A DNA stretch of 64,000 nt from the NCBI RefSeq assembly GCF_000235605.1, contig NC_016584.1:2654001-2718000 (forward strand), in the 5' to 3' direction. The translations under genes and the position numbers were made by a program. How positions within the stretch are numbered: the first letter of the stretch is position 1; each line of letters opens with the position of its first letter. The DNA comes from Desulfosporosinus orientis DSM 765 (GTDB lineage: Bacteria; Bacillota; Desulfitobacteriia; Desulfitobacteriales; Desulfitobacteriaceae). The notes beneath the pieces were generated by a model. It worked only from the letters and a program-made list of their open reading frames with translations. It was not told the DNA's origin and searched no databases. This document shows, one piece after another, positions 17,831 through 27,012 of this stretch.

Positions 17831-17861
17831 TTGACCTGGAGTTAACTCCAGGTGATACGAT
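17831..17861 (+). promoter_or_regulatory. MerR-type promoter with 19-bp spacer, 20 bp after IS30 copy 1
   Basis: The -35 ttgacc (17831-17836) and -10 tacgat (17856-17861) are 19 bp apart and contain a perfect dyad cctggagttaactccagg. It should drive the lipoprotein, aldo-keto reductase and perhaps DUF362 genes downstream. Confidence 0.75.
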
Positions 17862-17962
17862 ATTTTTAGGTACCGGATTAATTTAACAGTCCAAAAAGTC
17901 TTAATGCCATCACCTGTATGATAAAGCAGCAGATAATAAATAATTTGAAAGGGGGGGTGCGG

Positions 17963-18472
17963 GTGAAGAAGAGACTTAGTCTATTTTTTATAATTCTGCT
18001 GGTCTTGTCTTTAACCGCCTGTGGTGTAAGGACTGAGTCAATACAAAGTACAGACGAAAAGAAAACAGACAAACTTGCAGGAGAAGAATCAGACACTGTC
18101 AGAGAGGAGGCGGATAATAAGCATATGAAGCTCCAAATGGGAGAGTATGTATTTACAGCAACTTTAGCAAGCAATTCCAGTGCAGAGGCATTAAAGGAAA
18201 TGCTGGAGGAAGGACCCATCATCATTGCTATGCGGGATTACGCAAACATGGAAAAGGTAGGTTCGCTGGGTACAAACTTGCCTAGAAATGATGAACAGAT
18301 TACAACGGAGCCCGGGGATTTGATTTTATATCAGGGAAATGCCTTTGTCATTTATTACGCACCAAATTCATGGAATTTCACCAGAATTGGGAAAATAGAA
18401 GATGTTACACAAGCAGCACTAAAAGAAGCCCTTGGAAATGGTGATGTGAAAGTCACACTTTCTTTAGAGTGA
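17963..18472 (+). CDS. Lipoprotein with cyclophilin-like domain
   Basis: A 169-residue protein starting at GTG 17963 behind an aaggggggg site; an ATG at 17918 is in frame but has no site. A lipoprotein signal (KKRLSLFF, hydrophobic core, lipobox LTAC) is followed by an acidic linker and, from about residue 55, a domain with MGEYVFTATLASNSSAEALK, ANMEKVGSLGTNLPRNDEQI and GDLILYQGNAFVIYY. This is the cyclophilin-like fold often found beside aldo-keto reductases in Clostridia. Prolyl isomerase activity is not proven for the group. It lies behind a MerR-type promoter and 40 bp before the reductase. Confidence 0.85.
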   Translation: MKKRLSLFFIILLVLSLTACGVRTESIQSTDEKKTDKLAGEESDTVREEADNKHMKLQMGEYVFTATLASNSSAEALKEMLEEGPIIIAMRDYANMEKVGSLGTNLPRNDEQITTEPGDLILYQGNAFVIYYAPNSWNFTRIGKIEDVTQAALKEALGNGDVKVTLSLE

Positions 18473-18512
18473 TATTTATTTAATCTGACGAAAACCGAAA
18501 GGAGAATCAATT

Positions 18513-19379
18513 ATGATTTTAGAAGAAAACTATTTGCTTAGTAATGGAGCAGCTATACCAAAACTAGGATTAGGGACATGGTTTATTGCGGAGGAAAATG
18601 CAGCACAAGCTGTCTGTGATGCTGTAAAGATTGGCTATCGTCACATTGATACTGCACAGGCCTATGGAAATGAAAAGGGAATTGGAGAAGGCATCCGTAA
18701 ATGTGGAATTAGTCGTGAAGAACTTTTTATAACAACTAAACTTGCAGCTGAAGTAAAGGATTACCAGGGAGCTGCCGCAGCTATTGAAGGTTCTCTTCAG
18801 GCACTTGGCCTGGATTACATTGACATGATGCTGATTCATAGTCCCCAGCCATGGATGGAGTTTGGAGAAGCAGATCGTTTCTTTGCAGGAAATAAGGAAG
18901 CATGGCGTGCACTTGAGGATGCATACAAGGCAGGAAAGCTTCGAGCCATTGGTGTTTCCAATTTTCAGAAGGAAGATTTGGAGAATATTCTTTCTTCCTG
19001 TACAGTTGCCCCCATGGTAAACCAGTTACTGGTACATGCAAGCAATACTCCCTTTGAACTCATGGAATATTCCCAGAGTAAGGGAATTCTGGTAGAAGCA
19101 TACTCACCAATTGCTCACGGAGAAGTGTTAAAAAATCAGAAAGCTGCAGGGATTGCAGAAAAATATGGTGTAACAGTACCACAGCTTTGCATTCGTTATG
19201 ATTTACAGTTAGGAACATTACCTTTACCGAAGACAGCTAATCCAGAGCATATGCGCAGCAATGCTCAGGTTGATTTTGTGATTTCAGATGAGGATATGGA
19301 ACAACTGAAAAATTTAGAACGCATAGAAGATTATGGAGAATCTAGTTTCTTCCCTGTCTTCGGCGGAAAATTGAAATAG
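18513..19379 (+). CDS. Aldo-keto reductase
   Basis: A 288-residue NADPH-dependent TIM-barrel reductase of the AKR5-like group. The tetrad is Asp46 and Tyr51 (GYRHIDTAQAYGNE), Lys76 (ITTKLA) and His109 (MLIHSPQPW). The cofactor end has GVSNF, plus PLPKTANPEHMRSNAQV, which contacts the NADP phosphate. Unlike the lost reductase at 11854 it has no ferredoxin tail. It should reduce aldehydes or ketones. Position in a MerR-driven operon suggests induction by reactive carbonyls. Confidence 0.93.
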   Translation: MILEENYLLSNGAAIPKLGLGTWFIAEENAAQAVCDAVKIGYRHIDTAQAYGNEKGIGEGIRKCGISREELFITTKLAAEVKDYQGAAAAIEGSLQALGLDYIDMMLIHSPQPWMEFGEADRFFAGNKEAWRALEDAYKAGKLRAIGVSNFQKEDLENILSSCTVAPMVNQLLVHASNTPFELMEYSQSKGILVEAYSPIAHGEVLKNQKAAGIAEKYGVTVPQLCIRYDLQLGTLPLPKTANPEHMRSNAQVDFVISDEDMEQLKNLERIEDYGESSFFPVFGGKLK

Positions 19380-19463
19380 AGAATTTACATTAGACGGGGG
19401 TGTGCATTTTTTGAATTTGGAAATTAAATCTCAAGAGCACAAAAAATGCAAGGAGGTATGAAA

Positions 19464-20477
19464 ATGAAAAGACGTACCTTTATAACCGGAGCTAGTATTC
19501 TGGGCCTATCTGTGGTTACAGGATGCAGCACCGTAAATACTAGTTCGGTGATAAATTCCCAGACGGAGGGTTCTCCAGATAAATCTGAGGATGGAGTAGC
19601 AAAAGTATTTATGACAACCGATATCAGCCCTCAGGGCTTGATGGATGTTTATAAAGCGCTGGGCCGTGAGGCGACGGGCAAGGTGGCAGTTAAACTCAGC
19701 ACAGGGGAGGCCGGTGACACATACTATCTTTCTCCAAACCTCATAAAAGATCTTGTCCAGTCTGTGAACGGCACAATTGTGGAATGCAATACAGCTTACG
19801 GAGGTCAGCGCACCAGCACTGCAACGCATATGCAGGTGGCTAAGGATCATGGCTTCACGGCTATTGCCAATGTGGATATAATGGACGCAGAGGGAACAAT
19901 CAGTCTTTCGGTTAAAGACGGAAGGCATCTGAAGGAAGATCTTGTAGGGTCCCATTTGAAAAACTACGATTTTTTAATTATATTGTCTCATTTTAAAGGG
20001 CACCCTATGGCCGGTTTAGGAGGTGCGATCAAAAATATGTCCATTGGAATTGCTTCTGGTATTCAGGCCTCTTCAGGCTCAGGCAAATGCCTGATCCACA
20101 GCGCGGGAAAATCGACCTCACAGTTTTTGTTTAACACCCCGCAGGACGACTTCCTGGAATCCATGGCGGAAGCGGCAAAGGCCGTTGCCGATTATGCAGG
20201 CAACAATATCCTGTATATCAACGTTATGAATAATTTATCTGTTGACTGTGACTGTCTTAGTAATCCTGCTGCTCCCACCATGAAGGACATCGGGATTCTG
20301 GCGTCCCTCGATCCGGTAGCGCTGGATAAGGCTTGTGTGGATCTCGTCATCGCATCTTCCGACGGACACGACTTGCAGGAACGCATGAAATCAAGAAACG
20401 GCGTTCACACAATTGATTGGGCGCAGAACATCGGTCTTGGCAGCGAAACCTATAAACTGGTAAAAATCAATAGCTGA
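19464..20477 (+). CDS. DUF362-family exported protein
   Basis: A 337-residue DUF362 protein. ATG 19464 is preferred over two in-frame ATGs at 19446 and 19458 because aaggaggt at 19450-19457 lies 6 bp before it. The N-terminus combines an RR motif (MKRRTFITGAS) with a lipobox-like VTGC, so export and lipid attachment are likely. The core holds VFMTTDISPQGLMDVYKAL, HFKGHPMAGLGGAIKNMSIG, NNLSVDCDCLSNPAAPTMKD and LASLDPVALDKACVDLV, typical of this family, where conserved cysteines may bind an Fe-S centre. Biochemical role unknown. Confidence 0.85.
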   Translation: MKRRTFITGASILGLSVVTGCSTVNTSSVINSQTEGSPDKSEDGVAKVFMTTDISPQGLMDVYKALGREATGKVAVKLSTGEAGDTYYLSPNLIKDLVQSVNGTIVECNTAYGGQRTSTATHMQVAKDHGFTAIANVDIMDAEGTISLSVKDGRHLKEDLVGSHLKNYDFLIILSHFKGHPMAGLGGAIKNMSIGIASGIQASSGSGKCLIHSAGKSTSQFLFNTPQDDFLESMAEAAKAVADYAGNNILYINVMNNLSVDCDCLSNPAAPTMKDIGILASLDPVALDKACVDLVIASSDGHDLQERMKSRNGVHTIDWAQNIGLGSETYKLVKINS

Positions 20478-20600
20478 CCCACTCGATATCAAGAGTGCCT
20501 GTTGATTGTTTTATAATTTTTTTTTCATAACCCAGTAGAAAAATGAAAAAACTAAGAGCTCTGAAATATGCCAATGATTCCTGTTAATTACTGTAAAAGC

Positions 20601-20645
20601 AAAAAAACGAGCGCGTTTTTTAATGAAGACACGCTCGTTTTTTTA
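20601..20645. terminator. Bidirectional terminator between convergent genes
   Basis: The stem aaaaacgagcg/cgctcgttttt with an 18-nt loop has A and T runs on both sides. It serves the DUF362 gene from the left and the OFA transporter from the right. Confidence 0.8.
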
Positions 20646-20656
20646 ATGCTAAATTT

Positions 20657-21865
20657 TCAGCTTTTAGTTTTTGCTTTTGGTCCTAATTCAGGCAAAAAGA
20701 GCATTACGATTCCATAAATCAAATAGCCTATAGCAATATATAAAAACACTTTATTAATATCGGGTCCTGCCAGGGGGATGATTACGTAGGAGGAAATAAT
20801 AAACGCGCCTGCCATTTGCATGGTGCTGATTATGCCTCCTGCGCTCCCTGCATAAATGGGACCAATTTCTGGAAGTGTCATCGGAAGACTCATAATAAGC
20901 GGGGCAGATGCACCTATCAAAAGTCCGGCAATAATAAGAAATGTGAATGTTAACGGTCCGAATGGGACATTCCAGGCTAAATAAGAACTAATTGCACACA
21001 GGATGGCGGTTGGAGCTAAGAAAGGCTTGAATAATCCGGCTTTATTAGCGAGTACCGGTCCTGCCATTCCTCCAACAATAAAAGCAAGGGTAAAGGAAGA
21101 GGCAACCAAGCCTGCCTGAACAGGATTAATCCCTTTTGCCTCAACAAGTGCATTGGATAAAAATCCGCTATGGGTAACATAAGTTCCCATCATGAAAAAT
21201 ATGGCGATGCCGCCAATCCAAATATTTTTGCTTTTAGCCGCTACGCCCAGATATTTTGTCATGGGATGAGCGGGAAGATCAGGCGCCCCTGCGGGTTTGT
21301 TTTTAACTAAGAGCAGCCATAATAGGGTTATACCTAACACTGCAATTCCCGAAAAAGTAAAAGCAGTTTGCACTGAGGTAAAGAACGGAGAAGTTGCTAA
21401 GGCAATAGTGATACCCATCCCAGCGCCGGCAACATAGATTCCCATAGCCATTCCCATTTGCTTGTGATTAAACCAGGCTCCCAGTAATTTAGAGATATTT
21501 GCGTTCAAAAAAGCGCCGCCAAATCCTAAGAGAAACATCCAGACAAATAATGTGATGAAACTGTCTGCTGTAATTCGGCCAAAGGCGCCGATTGTAGTGA
21601 CTATCAAACCTATCCAAACGACTCTTTTGACACCGAAGCGATCAGCTAAAGCTCCCGCCGGGATGCCAATGATTGCGGATGCTAACATCGGAACAGATAA
21701 GAGCATAGCCAGTTGAGTGGGCTGCAATTTCAGGGCTTGCATCAGATTACCAGCGAGCCCGCCTATTTGAAAGCTCATGATGTTTACAAATATTTGGACC
21801 AGAAGGGCTAGTAACAGGATGACCCACCTATAAGCATAATCTTTTTGCACATCTTCCGTATTCAT
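20657..21865 (-). CDS. OFA/NNP-like MFS transporter (second of pair)
   Basis: A 402-residue 12-TM MFS protein resembling the oxalate/formate and NarK/CynX-type carriers. ATG 21865 is chosen because agggggaagg precedes it; an upstream GTG is in frame. Signatures are GIPAGALADRFGVKRVVWIG between TM2 and TM3 and LMSLPMTLPEIGPIYAGSAGG near TM10, the latter nearly repeated in the other OFA protein at 22443. It is 24 bp downstream of the FMN-binding protein gene and probably shares its HxlR-box promoter. It may carry an organic acid, such as an aromatic carboxylate or the demethylated product (inference). Confidence 0.88.
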   Translation of the reverse strand: MNTEDVQKDYAYRWVILLLALLVQIFVNIMSFQIGGLAGNLMQALKLQPTQLAMLLSVPMLASAIIGIPAGALADRFGVKRVVWIGLIVTTIGAFGRITADSFITLFVWMFLLGFGGAFLNANISKLLGAWFNHKQMGMAMGIYVAGAGMGITIALATSPFFTSVQTAFTFSGIAVLGITLLWLLLVKNKPAGAPDLPAHPMTKYLGVAAKSKNIWIGGIAIFFMMGTYVTHSGFLSNALVEAKGINPVQAGLVASSFTLAFIVGGMAGPVLANKAGLFKPFLAPTAILCAISSYLAWNVPFGPLTFTFLIIAGLLIGASAPLIMSLPMTLPEIGPIYAGSAGGIISTMQMAGAFIISSYVIIPLAGPDINKVFLYIAIGYLIYGIVMLFLPELGPKAKTKS

Positions 21866-21889
21866 TGACCTTCCCCCTGTCACCTTAAA

Positions 21890-22285
21890 TTAAATTTTTC
21901 TACCGGCGGCAGGACCGGGTTTAAGGCTGTGAATCTCGTCGATATGAATGAGTACAACGGCAAGAGGTTTTTTCATACCCATTTTTTCGGACATAGCTGC
22001 GGCCTGTTCATATAATTCTCCGTTGTTTTGAACTTCCGGAGTACCTACAAAGCGGTAACCATCGACGATTTCTCTGTTCACTACAGCCACCGATACCTTG
22101 GAACCATCCAAGATGTTTTGATAGGTTGCCCCGCCAGTACCCTCGTTAAAAATCAAGGTTTCGTCATTAAGGACACGAGTTGAACGTTTTGGTGCTACAT
22201 TGGGCATACCTTCTTTACTGACTGTGGCATGAAAGCACTGTTGAGAAGCTATCATATCTTTCATTTCCTGGGTTAATTTTGCCAT
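21890..22285 (-). CDS. Pyridoxamine 5'-phosphate oxidase-like FMN/F420-type split-barrel protein
   Basis: A 131-residue protein with the PNPOx-like split-barrel pattern: MASQQ-like start (MKDMIASQQCFHATVSKEGMPNVAPKRSTR), ETLIFNEGTGGATYQNI and KVSVAVVNREIVDGYRFVGT. Members bind FMN and act as small reductases or flavin sinks. A gaggag site precedes the ATG. Its upstream region has the 24-bp HxlR-type box at 22406-22429, identical in reverse to that at 35979. It is the first gene of a two-gene unit with the OFA transporter. Confidence 0.85.
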   Translation of the reverse strand: MAKLTQEMKDMIASQQCFHATVSKEGMPNVAPKRSTRVLNDETLIFNEGTGGATYQNILDGSKVSVAVVNREIVDGYRFVGTPEVQNNGELYEQAAAMSEKMGMKKPLAVVLIHIDEIHSLKPGPAAGRKI

Positions 22286-22405
22286 TACAGAACATCTCCT
22301 CTTTTAGTTTTATTTGCTGTATACGTATAATCTTAGCAGCATCCTTCAACAAGGTTTTTTTAAGTTTGTATTATAATCTTAGCTGTTTAATATCCTTTTT
22401 ACAAT

Positions 22406-22429
22406 TAGGCACTTTATTGTGCTATAGTA
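22406..22429 (-). promoter_or_regulatory. HxlR-type 24-bp box (upstream of FMN protein/OFA pair)
   Basis: Read on the minus strand, the direction of the target gene, the box is TACTATAG, CACAATAA, AGTGCCTA. It is identical over 24 bases to 35979-36002. It lies 121 bp before the start at 22285. Confidence 0.65.
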
Positions 22430-22442
22430 ACTAAAAAGATAC

Positions 22443-23645
22443 TTAATTATTATTATTTAGCAATTTCTTCTTTTTTAAATCCGGAAGCAGGAAAGCTAAA
22501 AAGCCGGCGGCGAGAACACATATGCCACCCCAAAGGAAAAGCTCAGACATGCTGTCCCGTGCCAAGGGTACAATAATCCAACTTGGAATGATAACGGCTC
22601 CAAGCAGCTGCAGTGTCCCAGTTAATCCGCCTGCGGTACCGGCATATAACGGACCGATTTCCGGAAGCTGAATGGGTAGAGAGATCAACAGTGGCATAAG
22701 ACCGCCCATGGCAATTCCGGTTATAAATAAAGCACTCCAGAGCAACACTCCTTGCGGCGCCAGCCAGGCATAAGCCGTCGATATTCCAGCAATCAGCCCT
22801 AAAATAAAAAGAAACAGCCTGGGCGTTCCCAGCTTTGAAGCCAGAACAGGAGAAAGCAGGCAGCCTGTTAGGCTGCCCAGCATGACGGAAGACGAAATAG
22901 CGCCGGCAGCCACAGAATCAAAGCCGCGCTGTCCAAGTGCGCTAGGTAAAAATGAACTGAGAGTGACATTTCCGCCCATCGCAAACATCAAACTCAGCCC
23001 AACCACCCAAACAGTGCGGTTCTTTAAGACTACTTTCAAGCATTGGCCAATCGGCGGGGACTGAGGTTGCTCACCTGCTTCAGGAGGTTGGGGCGGAGAT
23101 TTCATCAGCACAACCCATAAAATAAAAGCCAGCAAGCTAACGCCAAAGGAAATCAGATACGCTGAGGGTACAGAGGGCAGCATAGCAGTGGCGCCCATTC
23201 CCAGAGCCATGCCTAATGTAGAGGCTGCCAAAAAGGCCCCCATAGCGGCGCCTAAGCTGGAGGCGGGGAACCATCCGCCTAAAATTTTGGGGCCGCTGGC
23301 GTTTAAAAATAGAGCTGAGAAACCAGCCAGGACCATACAGGAAAATAAAGCAAAATAGCTGTTTGCCGTCAGCCGCAGACCGATGCCTGCGGCAGAAATA
23401 AACAGTGAGACGCCAAGGACCCTCCTGGCTCCGAATTTATCCACGAGAATTCCGGCGACTAAGCTGAGAAAAATAGCGGGAATCATGGGCGCGGAAAAGA
23501 TGCCGGCAAACTCTCCAGAAGTAAGACCAAAATCGGAAATAAGCTGCGGAGCGAGGGGGGATAACTGATACTGGGCGTAGTTGGGCGAGAAAATAGCAAT
23601 ACAGGCAATGAGCAAAATCACCAACTGATAGCGTTCTTTTTTCAT
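22443..23645 (-). CDS. OFA/NNP-like MFS transporter (first of pair)
   Basis: A 400-residue 12-TM MFS protein, paralogue of the one at 20657. The TM2-3 signature is LVAGILVDKFGARRVLGV and the TM10 region is LPIQLPEIGPLYAGTAGGLTG. The loop between the halves is Pro/Gln-rich (PPQPPEAGEQPQ). An aaaggaagt site precedes the ATG. It has no HxlR box upstream but is divergent from the PucR-like regulator at 23900, 254 bp away, which may control it. Probable substrate is an organic anion; not determinable here. Confidence 0.88.
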   Translation of the reverse strand: MKKERYQLVILLIACIAIFSPNYAQYQLSPLAPQLISDFGLTSGEFAGIFSAPMIPAIFLSLVAGILVDKFGARRVLGVSLFISAAGIGLRLTANSYFALFSCMVLAGFSALFLNASGPKILGGWFPASSLGAAMGAFLAASTLGMALGMGATAMLPSVPSAYLISFGVSLLAFILWVVLMKSPPQPPEAGEQPQSPPIGQCLKVVLKNRTVWVVGLSLMFAMGGNVTLSSFLPSALGQRGFDSVAAGAISSSVMLGSLTGCLLSPVLASKLGTPRLFLFILGLIAGISTAYAWLAPQGVLLWSALFITGIAMGGLMPLLISLPIQLPEIGPLYAGTAGGLTGTLQLLGAVIIPSWIIVPLARDSMSELFLWGGICVLAAGFLAFLLPDLKKKKLLNNNN

Positions 23646-23794
23646 AATGCACTTCCTTTCATATTCAGGCAGGCTGCAATTTGAAGAGCTTTTATCCAGC
23701 CTTGAGTAAAAAATCCATATAGTCTCTATCTATAAATAAACAGAATTTTATAAACAGGGATAGGTACCGGCAGTACGAAATAAGGAGAGAATAT

Positions 23795-23884
23795 TTGGAT
23801 CTGAAGCACAAGGCAGCAGCTGTGCGAGGTATTTTGTTGCTGAAATACTGGGTTGTAACTATAATGGTAAAAATACTGTCATGA
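23795..23884 (+). CDS. Possible 29-residue leader peptide before the PucR-like gene
   Basis: TTG 23795 has a good aaggag site 7 bp upstream (23782-23787) and opens a 29-codon frame, MDLKHKAAAVRGILLLKYWV and nine more residues, that stops 15 bp before the regulator's ATG. It is basic then hydrophobic, so a small membrane peptide or a translated leader is possible. Nothing confirms translation. Confidence 0.3.
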   Translation: MDLKHKAAAVRGILLLKYWVVTIMVKILS

Positions 23885-23899
23885 AAGAGAGGAGCAATT

Positions 23900-25444
23900 A
23901 TGAAGCTTAATTTAGCTGTGTTTGCTTATCATTTAGCTGATTATGCACCAACGCTTTGTGAGTCGGAAATCCATGCGTTGTCGGTTGCTGATGTAAGAAT
24001 ATTGGACAAGCAGGAACTATTTCGGTCAGAGTCAGCCTATCTTGGCAGGTGGGAAAAATTTCAAAACCTTGCCAAGGTTCCTTCCTATGTCATATGTATC
24101 GGTCGGGATGATGCCACTACCCAATGGTTGGAGGAGCGTAGAGTAAAGGCGCTCATTTTGGATACCGAGGCTGAGATAAATGTTGTCTACGAAAGGCTTC
24201 AGGATGTTTTTCTGCGTTATAACCAGTTAGAGGCTGAATTGTTGGATGCTGTTTTTCGCAAGCAGCCATTGAGTACATTGCTGAACATCAGTGCTGCTTT
24301 CTTTGACAACCCGGCTTTTATAACCGATGCCGCCCTTTGTCTGGTCGCAACCTGTGATAATTTTGCTCATCCGGAGACAGATCAGGCTTGGAAAGAAGCA
24401 ATAGAATCGGGACGTTCCAGCTCGGAGATGCTCCAAATGATGAAACGGAAAAAGCTGACCAATCTCCTTAACACCACCAGAAAAGCGGAATTTGTCAATG
24501 TCGGTGAAAAATTTCCTAAAACAATCAGCACCAACTTCTTTGACCAAGAAGTGAGGATCGCTACCTTCACTGTCAGCGAGGCTTACACGACTCTGAGTCC
24601 TCTTCAGGTGGGACTGGTTGACTATGTAGCTAAGCTTCTGACTGAAGAGGTTCATAAACAAAACAATGTCTCTTCCCGTCACCTGTCTGCCCTTCGCAGT
24701 AATATCGGCAATCTGCTCCATGGGCAGAAAATAGATCCCGGTATCCTGAAAACCAATTTGGCGAACATCGGCTGGACTGCTCAGGACGATTACCGGCTTC
24801 TTAAGATTTCGCTGACTACTGAAGAACTTTTAGACGGTACAGCCAGCCATAATATCAAAGTGTATGAGAGTATTTTCCCCCAAGCCATCTCACTGGATCT
24901 GAACGATGTGCTGATTTTGATCATCCGCTGTGCGAAAGAGTCAGAGGTAGACAAACGATTTTTTGCCAAGCTGAAGAAACATCTTAAAAGTGAAAATGCC
25001 GGCTGCGGCGTCAGCAAAATATTTCACGATTTTGAGATGCTCAGTGAGGAATATAAACTTGCTAAGGCAGCTTTGGAAATCGGCAGCTGGAAACACCCTA
25101 AAGAATCCCTGCATTTCTATGAAGACGTGATGATGGAGCACCTCTTCAGTGAAGGCAGCCGTATTTTTCATTTGCGGTCCCTGTGCCATGATTCGGTGCT
25201 GCGAATTGCCGAGCATGACAAGCAAAACAACAGCAGCCTGCTGCAAACCCTGAAAATTTACCTGATGCAGGAAAAAAGTCTCCTTGCAGCGTCACAGGAA
25301 CTGCACATTCACCGCAACACTCTGGTTTACCGTCTGAATAAACTTGAACAGCTGAGCAGTATGGATCTAAACTCTCCGAATATCCGCCTGCATGTGATTT
25401 TATCCTGTCTGATTCTGGAATATCTGGATTCTTTGGAAGAATAA
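23900..25444 (+). CDS. PucR/CdaR-like transcriptional regulator
   Basis: A 514-residue regulator with the PucR-type C-terminal helix-turn-helix (EKSLLAASQELHIHRNTLVYRLNKLEQL, about 470-498). In front of it is a GGDEF-like CdaR domain (about 270-420), and the N-terminal 250 residues contain a ligand-binding part including NISAAFFDNPAFITDAALCLVAT, which looks PAS/GAF-like. Such regulators often govern transport and breakdown of organic acids, purines or aromatic ethers in Clostridia. It lies between the OFA transporters (divergent) and the GcvT-like gene (same strand, 162 bp further), and is the obvious candidate regulator for both. The 25445-25606 gap shows no terminator. Confidence 0.87.
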   Translation: MKLNLAVFAYHLADYAPTLCESEIHALSVADVRILDKQELFRSESAYLGRWEKFQNLAKVPSYVICIGRDDATTQWLEERRVKALILDTEAEINVVYERLQDVFLRYNQLEAELLDAVFRKQPLSTLLNISAAFFDNPAFITDAALCLVATCDNFAHPETDQAWKEAIESGRSSSEMLQMMKRKKLTNLLNTTRKAEFVNVGEKFPKTISTNFFDQEVRIATFTVSEAYTTLSPLQVGLVDYVAKLLTEEVHKQNNVSSRHLSALRSNIGNLLHGQKIDPGILKTNLANIGWTAQDDYRLLKISLTTEELLDGTASHNIKVYESIFPQAISLDLNDVLILIIRCAKESEVDKRFFAKLKKHLKSENAGCGVSKIFHDFEMLSEEYKLAKAALEIGSWKHPKESLHFYEDVMMEHLFSEGSRIFHLRSLCHDSVLRIAEHDKQNNSSLLQTLKIYLMQEKSLLAASQELHIHRNTLVYRLNKLEQLSSMDLNSPNIRLHVILSCLILEYLDSLEE

Positions 25445-25606
25445 AATCTGGTGGATTGGGAGCTTGATTTGTACTGAGAGAACAAATTAGAGTGTTTGTT
25501 TTAGTATCGGCAATATATTGTTCCGATCTCTTTTCACATCTATAGTTATTGATAAGCTGAAATTGTTTAAAAATACAGTGTAGTGTGAAAAAAGGAGGAA
25601 GCGAAA

Positions 25607-26953
25607 ATGACAAACAGTTCTGTTATCCCCATGAATGAAGGAGCTTCTCTATTAATGGGGAGCGGTGAAATCGGGTATTTTGCCTACACCTATACCGGCT
25701 GGCGTGACGAGACTATGTCCTGGAAAACGACTGCTTATCTGGGTACAGCCCTCATGGCATCGCCAATTGTCGATGTTAAAGGACCGGATGCAGCAAAATT
25801 CTTCAATAAAATTTGTATCAACAATTTTGATAAATTCCAAGTCGGAAAAATCAGGCATGCCGTGCTCTGCAATGAAAAAGGCCAGATTATGAGCGACGGT
25901 GTGATCATGAAAATCGCAGAGGATACGTACCGGACCTATTGGTTAAACCCTTGCATTGAATTTTTAGCAGACAAATACAGCAGTCAGTATGATATCACCG
26001 CAACCAATCTAACAGGTCAAGAGTATTTTTACCAGATCGCGGGTCCTTTAGCTTTTGAGATTATGGCTAAAGCCTGTGACAGCGATATCAGTGATTTGCA
26101 ATTTGCCAACCACAAAATGATTAAAATCGCCGGTAAAGACGTGCGCATTCTGCGTTTGGGTATGACAGGAAACCTGGCGTATGAAATTCATGGTGATATT
26201 TCAGAAGCTTTCGAAATCTACAACCACATCTGGAATATTGGCAAGGAAATGGGTATGAAAAAACTCGGCCAGCTTTCCTATTGTATGAATCACACCGAGG
26301 GCGGTTTTCCCAATATTAATATTCATTACCCTTTGCCCTGGTATGAAAGTGAGGACTTGGGGTATAAAGGATTTACTGATTACATGAATACCCGTCCCGG
26401 TGCCGGCTGGTATAACGAAAACCGTACTTTGGTGGGAAGCGTGGGCGAGGATCTTCAGGTCCGTTTCGTAAATCCTTATGATGTGGGCTGGGGAAATCTT
26501 GTTAAATTTGACCATGACTTTATCGGCCGTGCAGCACTGGAAAAGATCGCAGCTGCCCCTGCCCGGACGGTTGTTACTTTGGAATGGAATGCCGATGATA
26601 TTATGGAGGTTTACGGGTCCCAATTCAGGGGAACGGAGGTGGAACCCTATGATTATATCGAGGACAGACCTAACGACGTTTATTATGTGACCGATGGAAA
26701 CTTTGTTTATCACGCCGACCGGGTTCTTGTTGACGGCAAACCGGTGGGAATCAGTGTCGGACGCGGAGTAAGCAACTATTATCGCAGAATGATATCCATG
26801 TGCTTTATCGATCCGAAAGCGGCGGAGCTTGGCCAGGATGTGGTTATTCTTTGGGGAGCCCCAGGCCATCCGCAAAAAGAGATTCGCGCCAAAGTTGCCA
26901 GGTATCCATACCTGCAGATGGAACGAAATGAAAAAATTGAAATCAGCAAATAG
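25607..26953 (+). CDS. GcvT-like aminomethyl-/demethylase family protein (LigM/DesA-like)
   Basis: A 448-residue protein of the GcvT fold, which moves a one-carbon unit from substrate to tetrahydrofolate. Visible are VDVKGPDAAKFFNKICINNF, HAVLCNEKGQIMSDGVIMKI, YFYQIAGPLAFEIM and the Asp/Glu region RLGMTGNLAYEIHGD, then a C-terminal GcvT_C barrel with HADRVLVDGKPVGISVGRGVS. There are no glycine-cleavage partners nearby. Context (two OFA transporters, PucR-like regulator, corrinoid O-demethylase genes 15 kb on) fits a THF-dependent O-demethylase such as LigM or DesA, or a DmdA-like enzyme. Substrate is inference. aaaggagg gives a strong start. Confidence 0.82.
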   Translation: MTNSSVIPMNEGASLLMGSGEIGYFAYTYTGWRDETMSWKTTAYLGTALMASPIVDVKGPDAAKFFNKICINNFDKFQVGKIRHAVLCNEKGQIMSDGVIMKIAEDTYRTYWLNPCIEFLADKYSSQYDITATNLTGQEYFYQIAGPLAFEIMAKACDSDISDLQFANHKMIKIAGKDVRILRLGMTGNLAYEIHGDISEAFEIYNHIWNIGKEMGMKKLGQLSYCMNHTEGGFPNINIHYPLPWYESEDLGYKGFTDYMNTRPGAGWYNENRTLVGSVGEDLQVRFVNPYDVGWGNLVKFDHDFIGRAALEKIAAAPARTVVTLEWNADDIMEVYGSQFRGTEVEPYDYIEDRPNDVYYVTDGNFVYHADRVLVDGKPVGISVGRGVSNYYRRMISMCFIDPKAAELGQDVVILWGAPGHPQKEIRAKVARYPYLQMERNEKIEISK

Positions 26954-26962
26954 CTTCGATTA

Positions 26963-27003
26963 ACCAAAGGAGGTATTGCCTTTACAGCAATACCTCCTTT
27001 GGT
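26963..27003. terminator. Bidirectional terminator between GcvT-like and HxlR genes
   Basis: A 17-bp perfect stem (accaaaggaggtattgc and its complement) with a 7-nt loop sits between two converging genes. A related stem is at 42503-42544. Confidence 0.8.
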
Positions 27004-27012
27004 CTATACTTC

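Noticed and set aside
12098-17890. Short similarity between 12098-12120 (tttaggtaccggactaatt) and 17866-17885 (tttaggtaccggattaatt).
   Set aside because: About 19 of 20 bases agree, but the similarity does not continue on either side and the first copy is inside a Tat signal coding region. Too short to claim a duplication or deletion joint.
26201-26875. A 224-codon open frame opposite the GcvT-like gene.
   Set aside because: Same reason: inside a conserved gene, no start signal and no recognisable motif.
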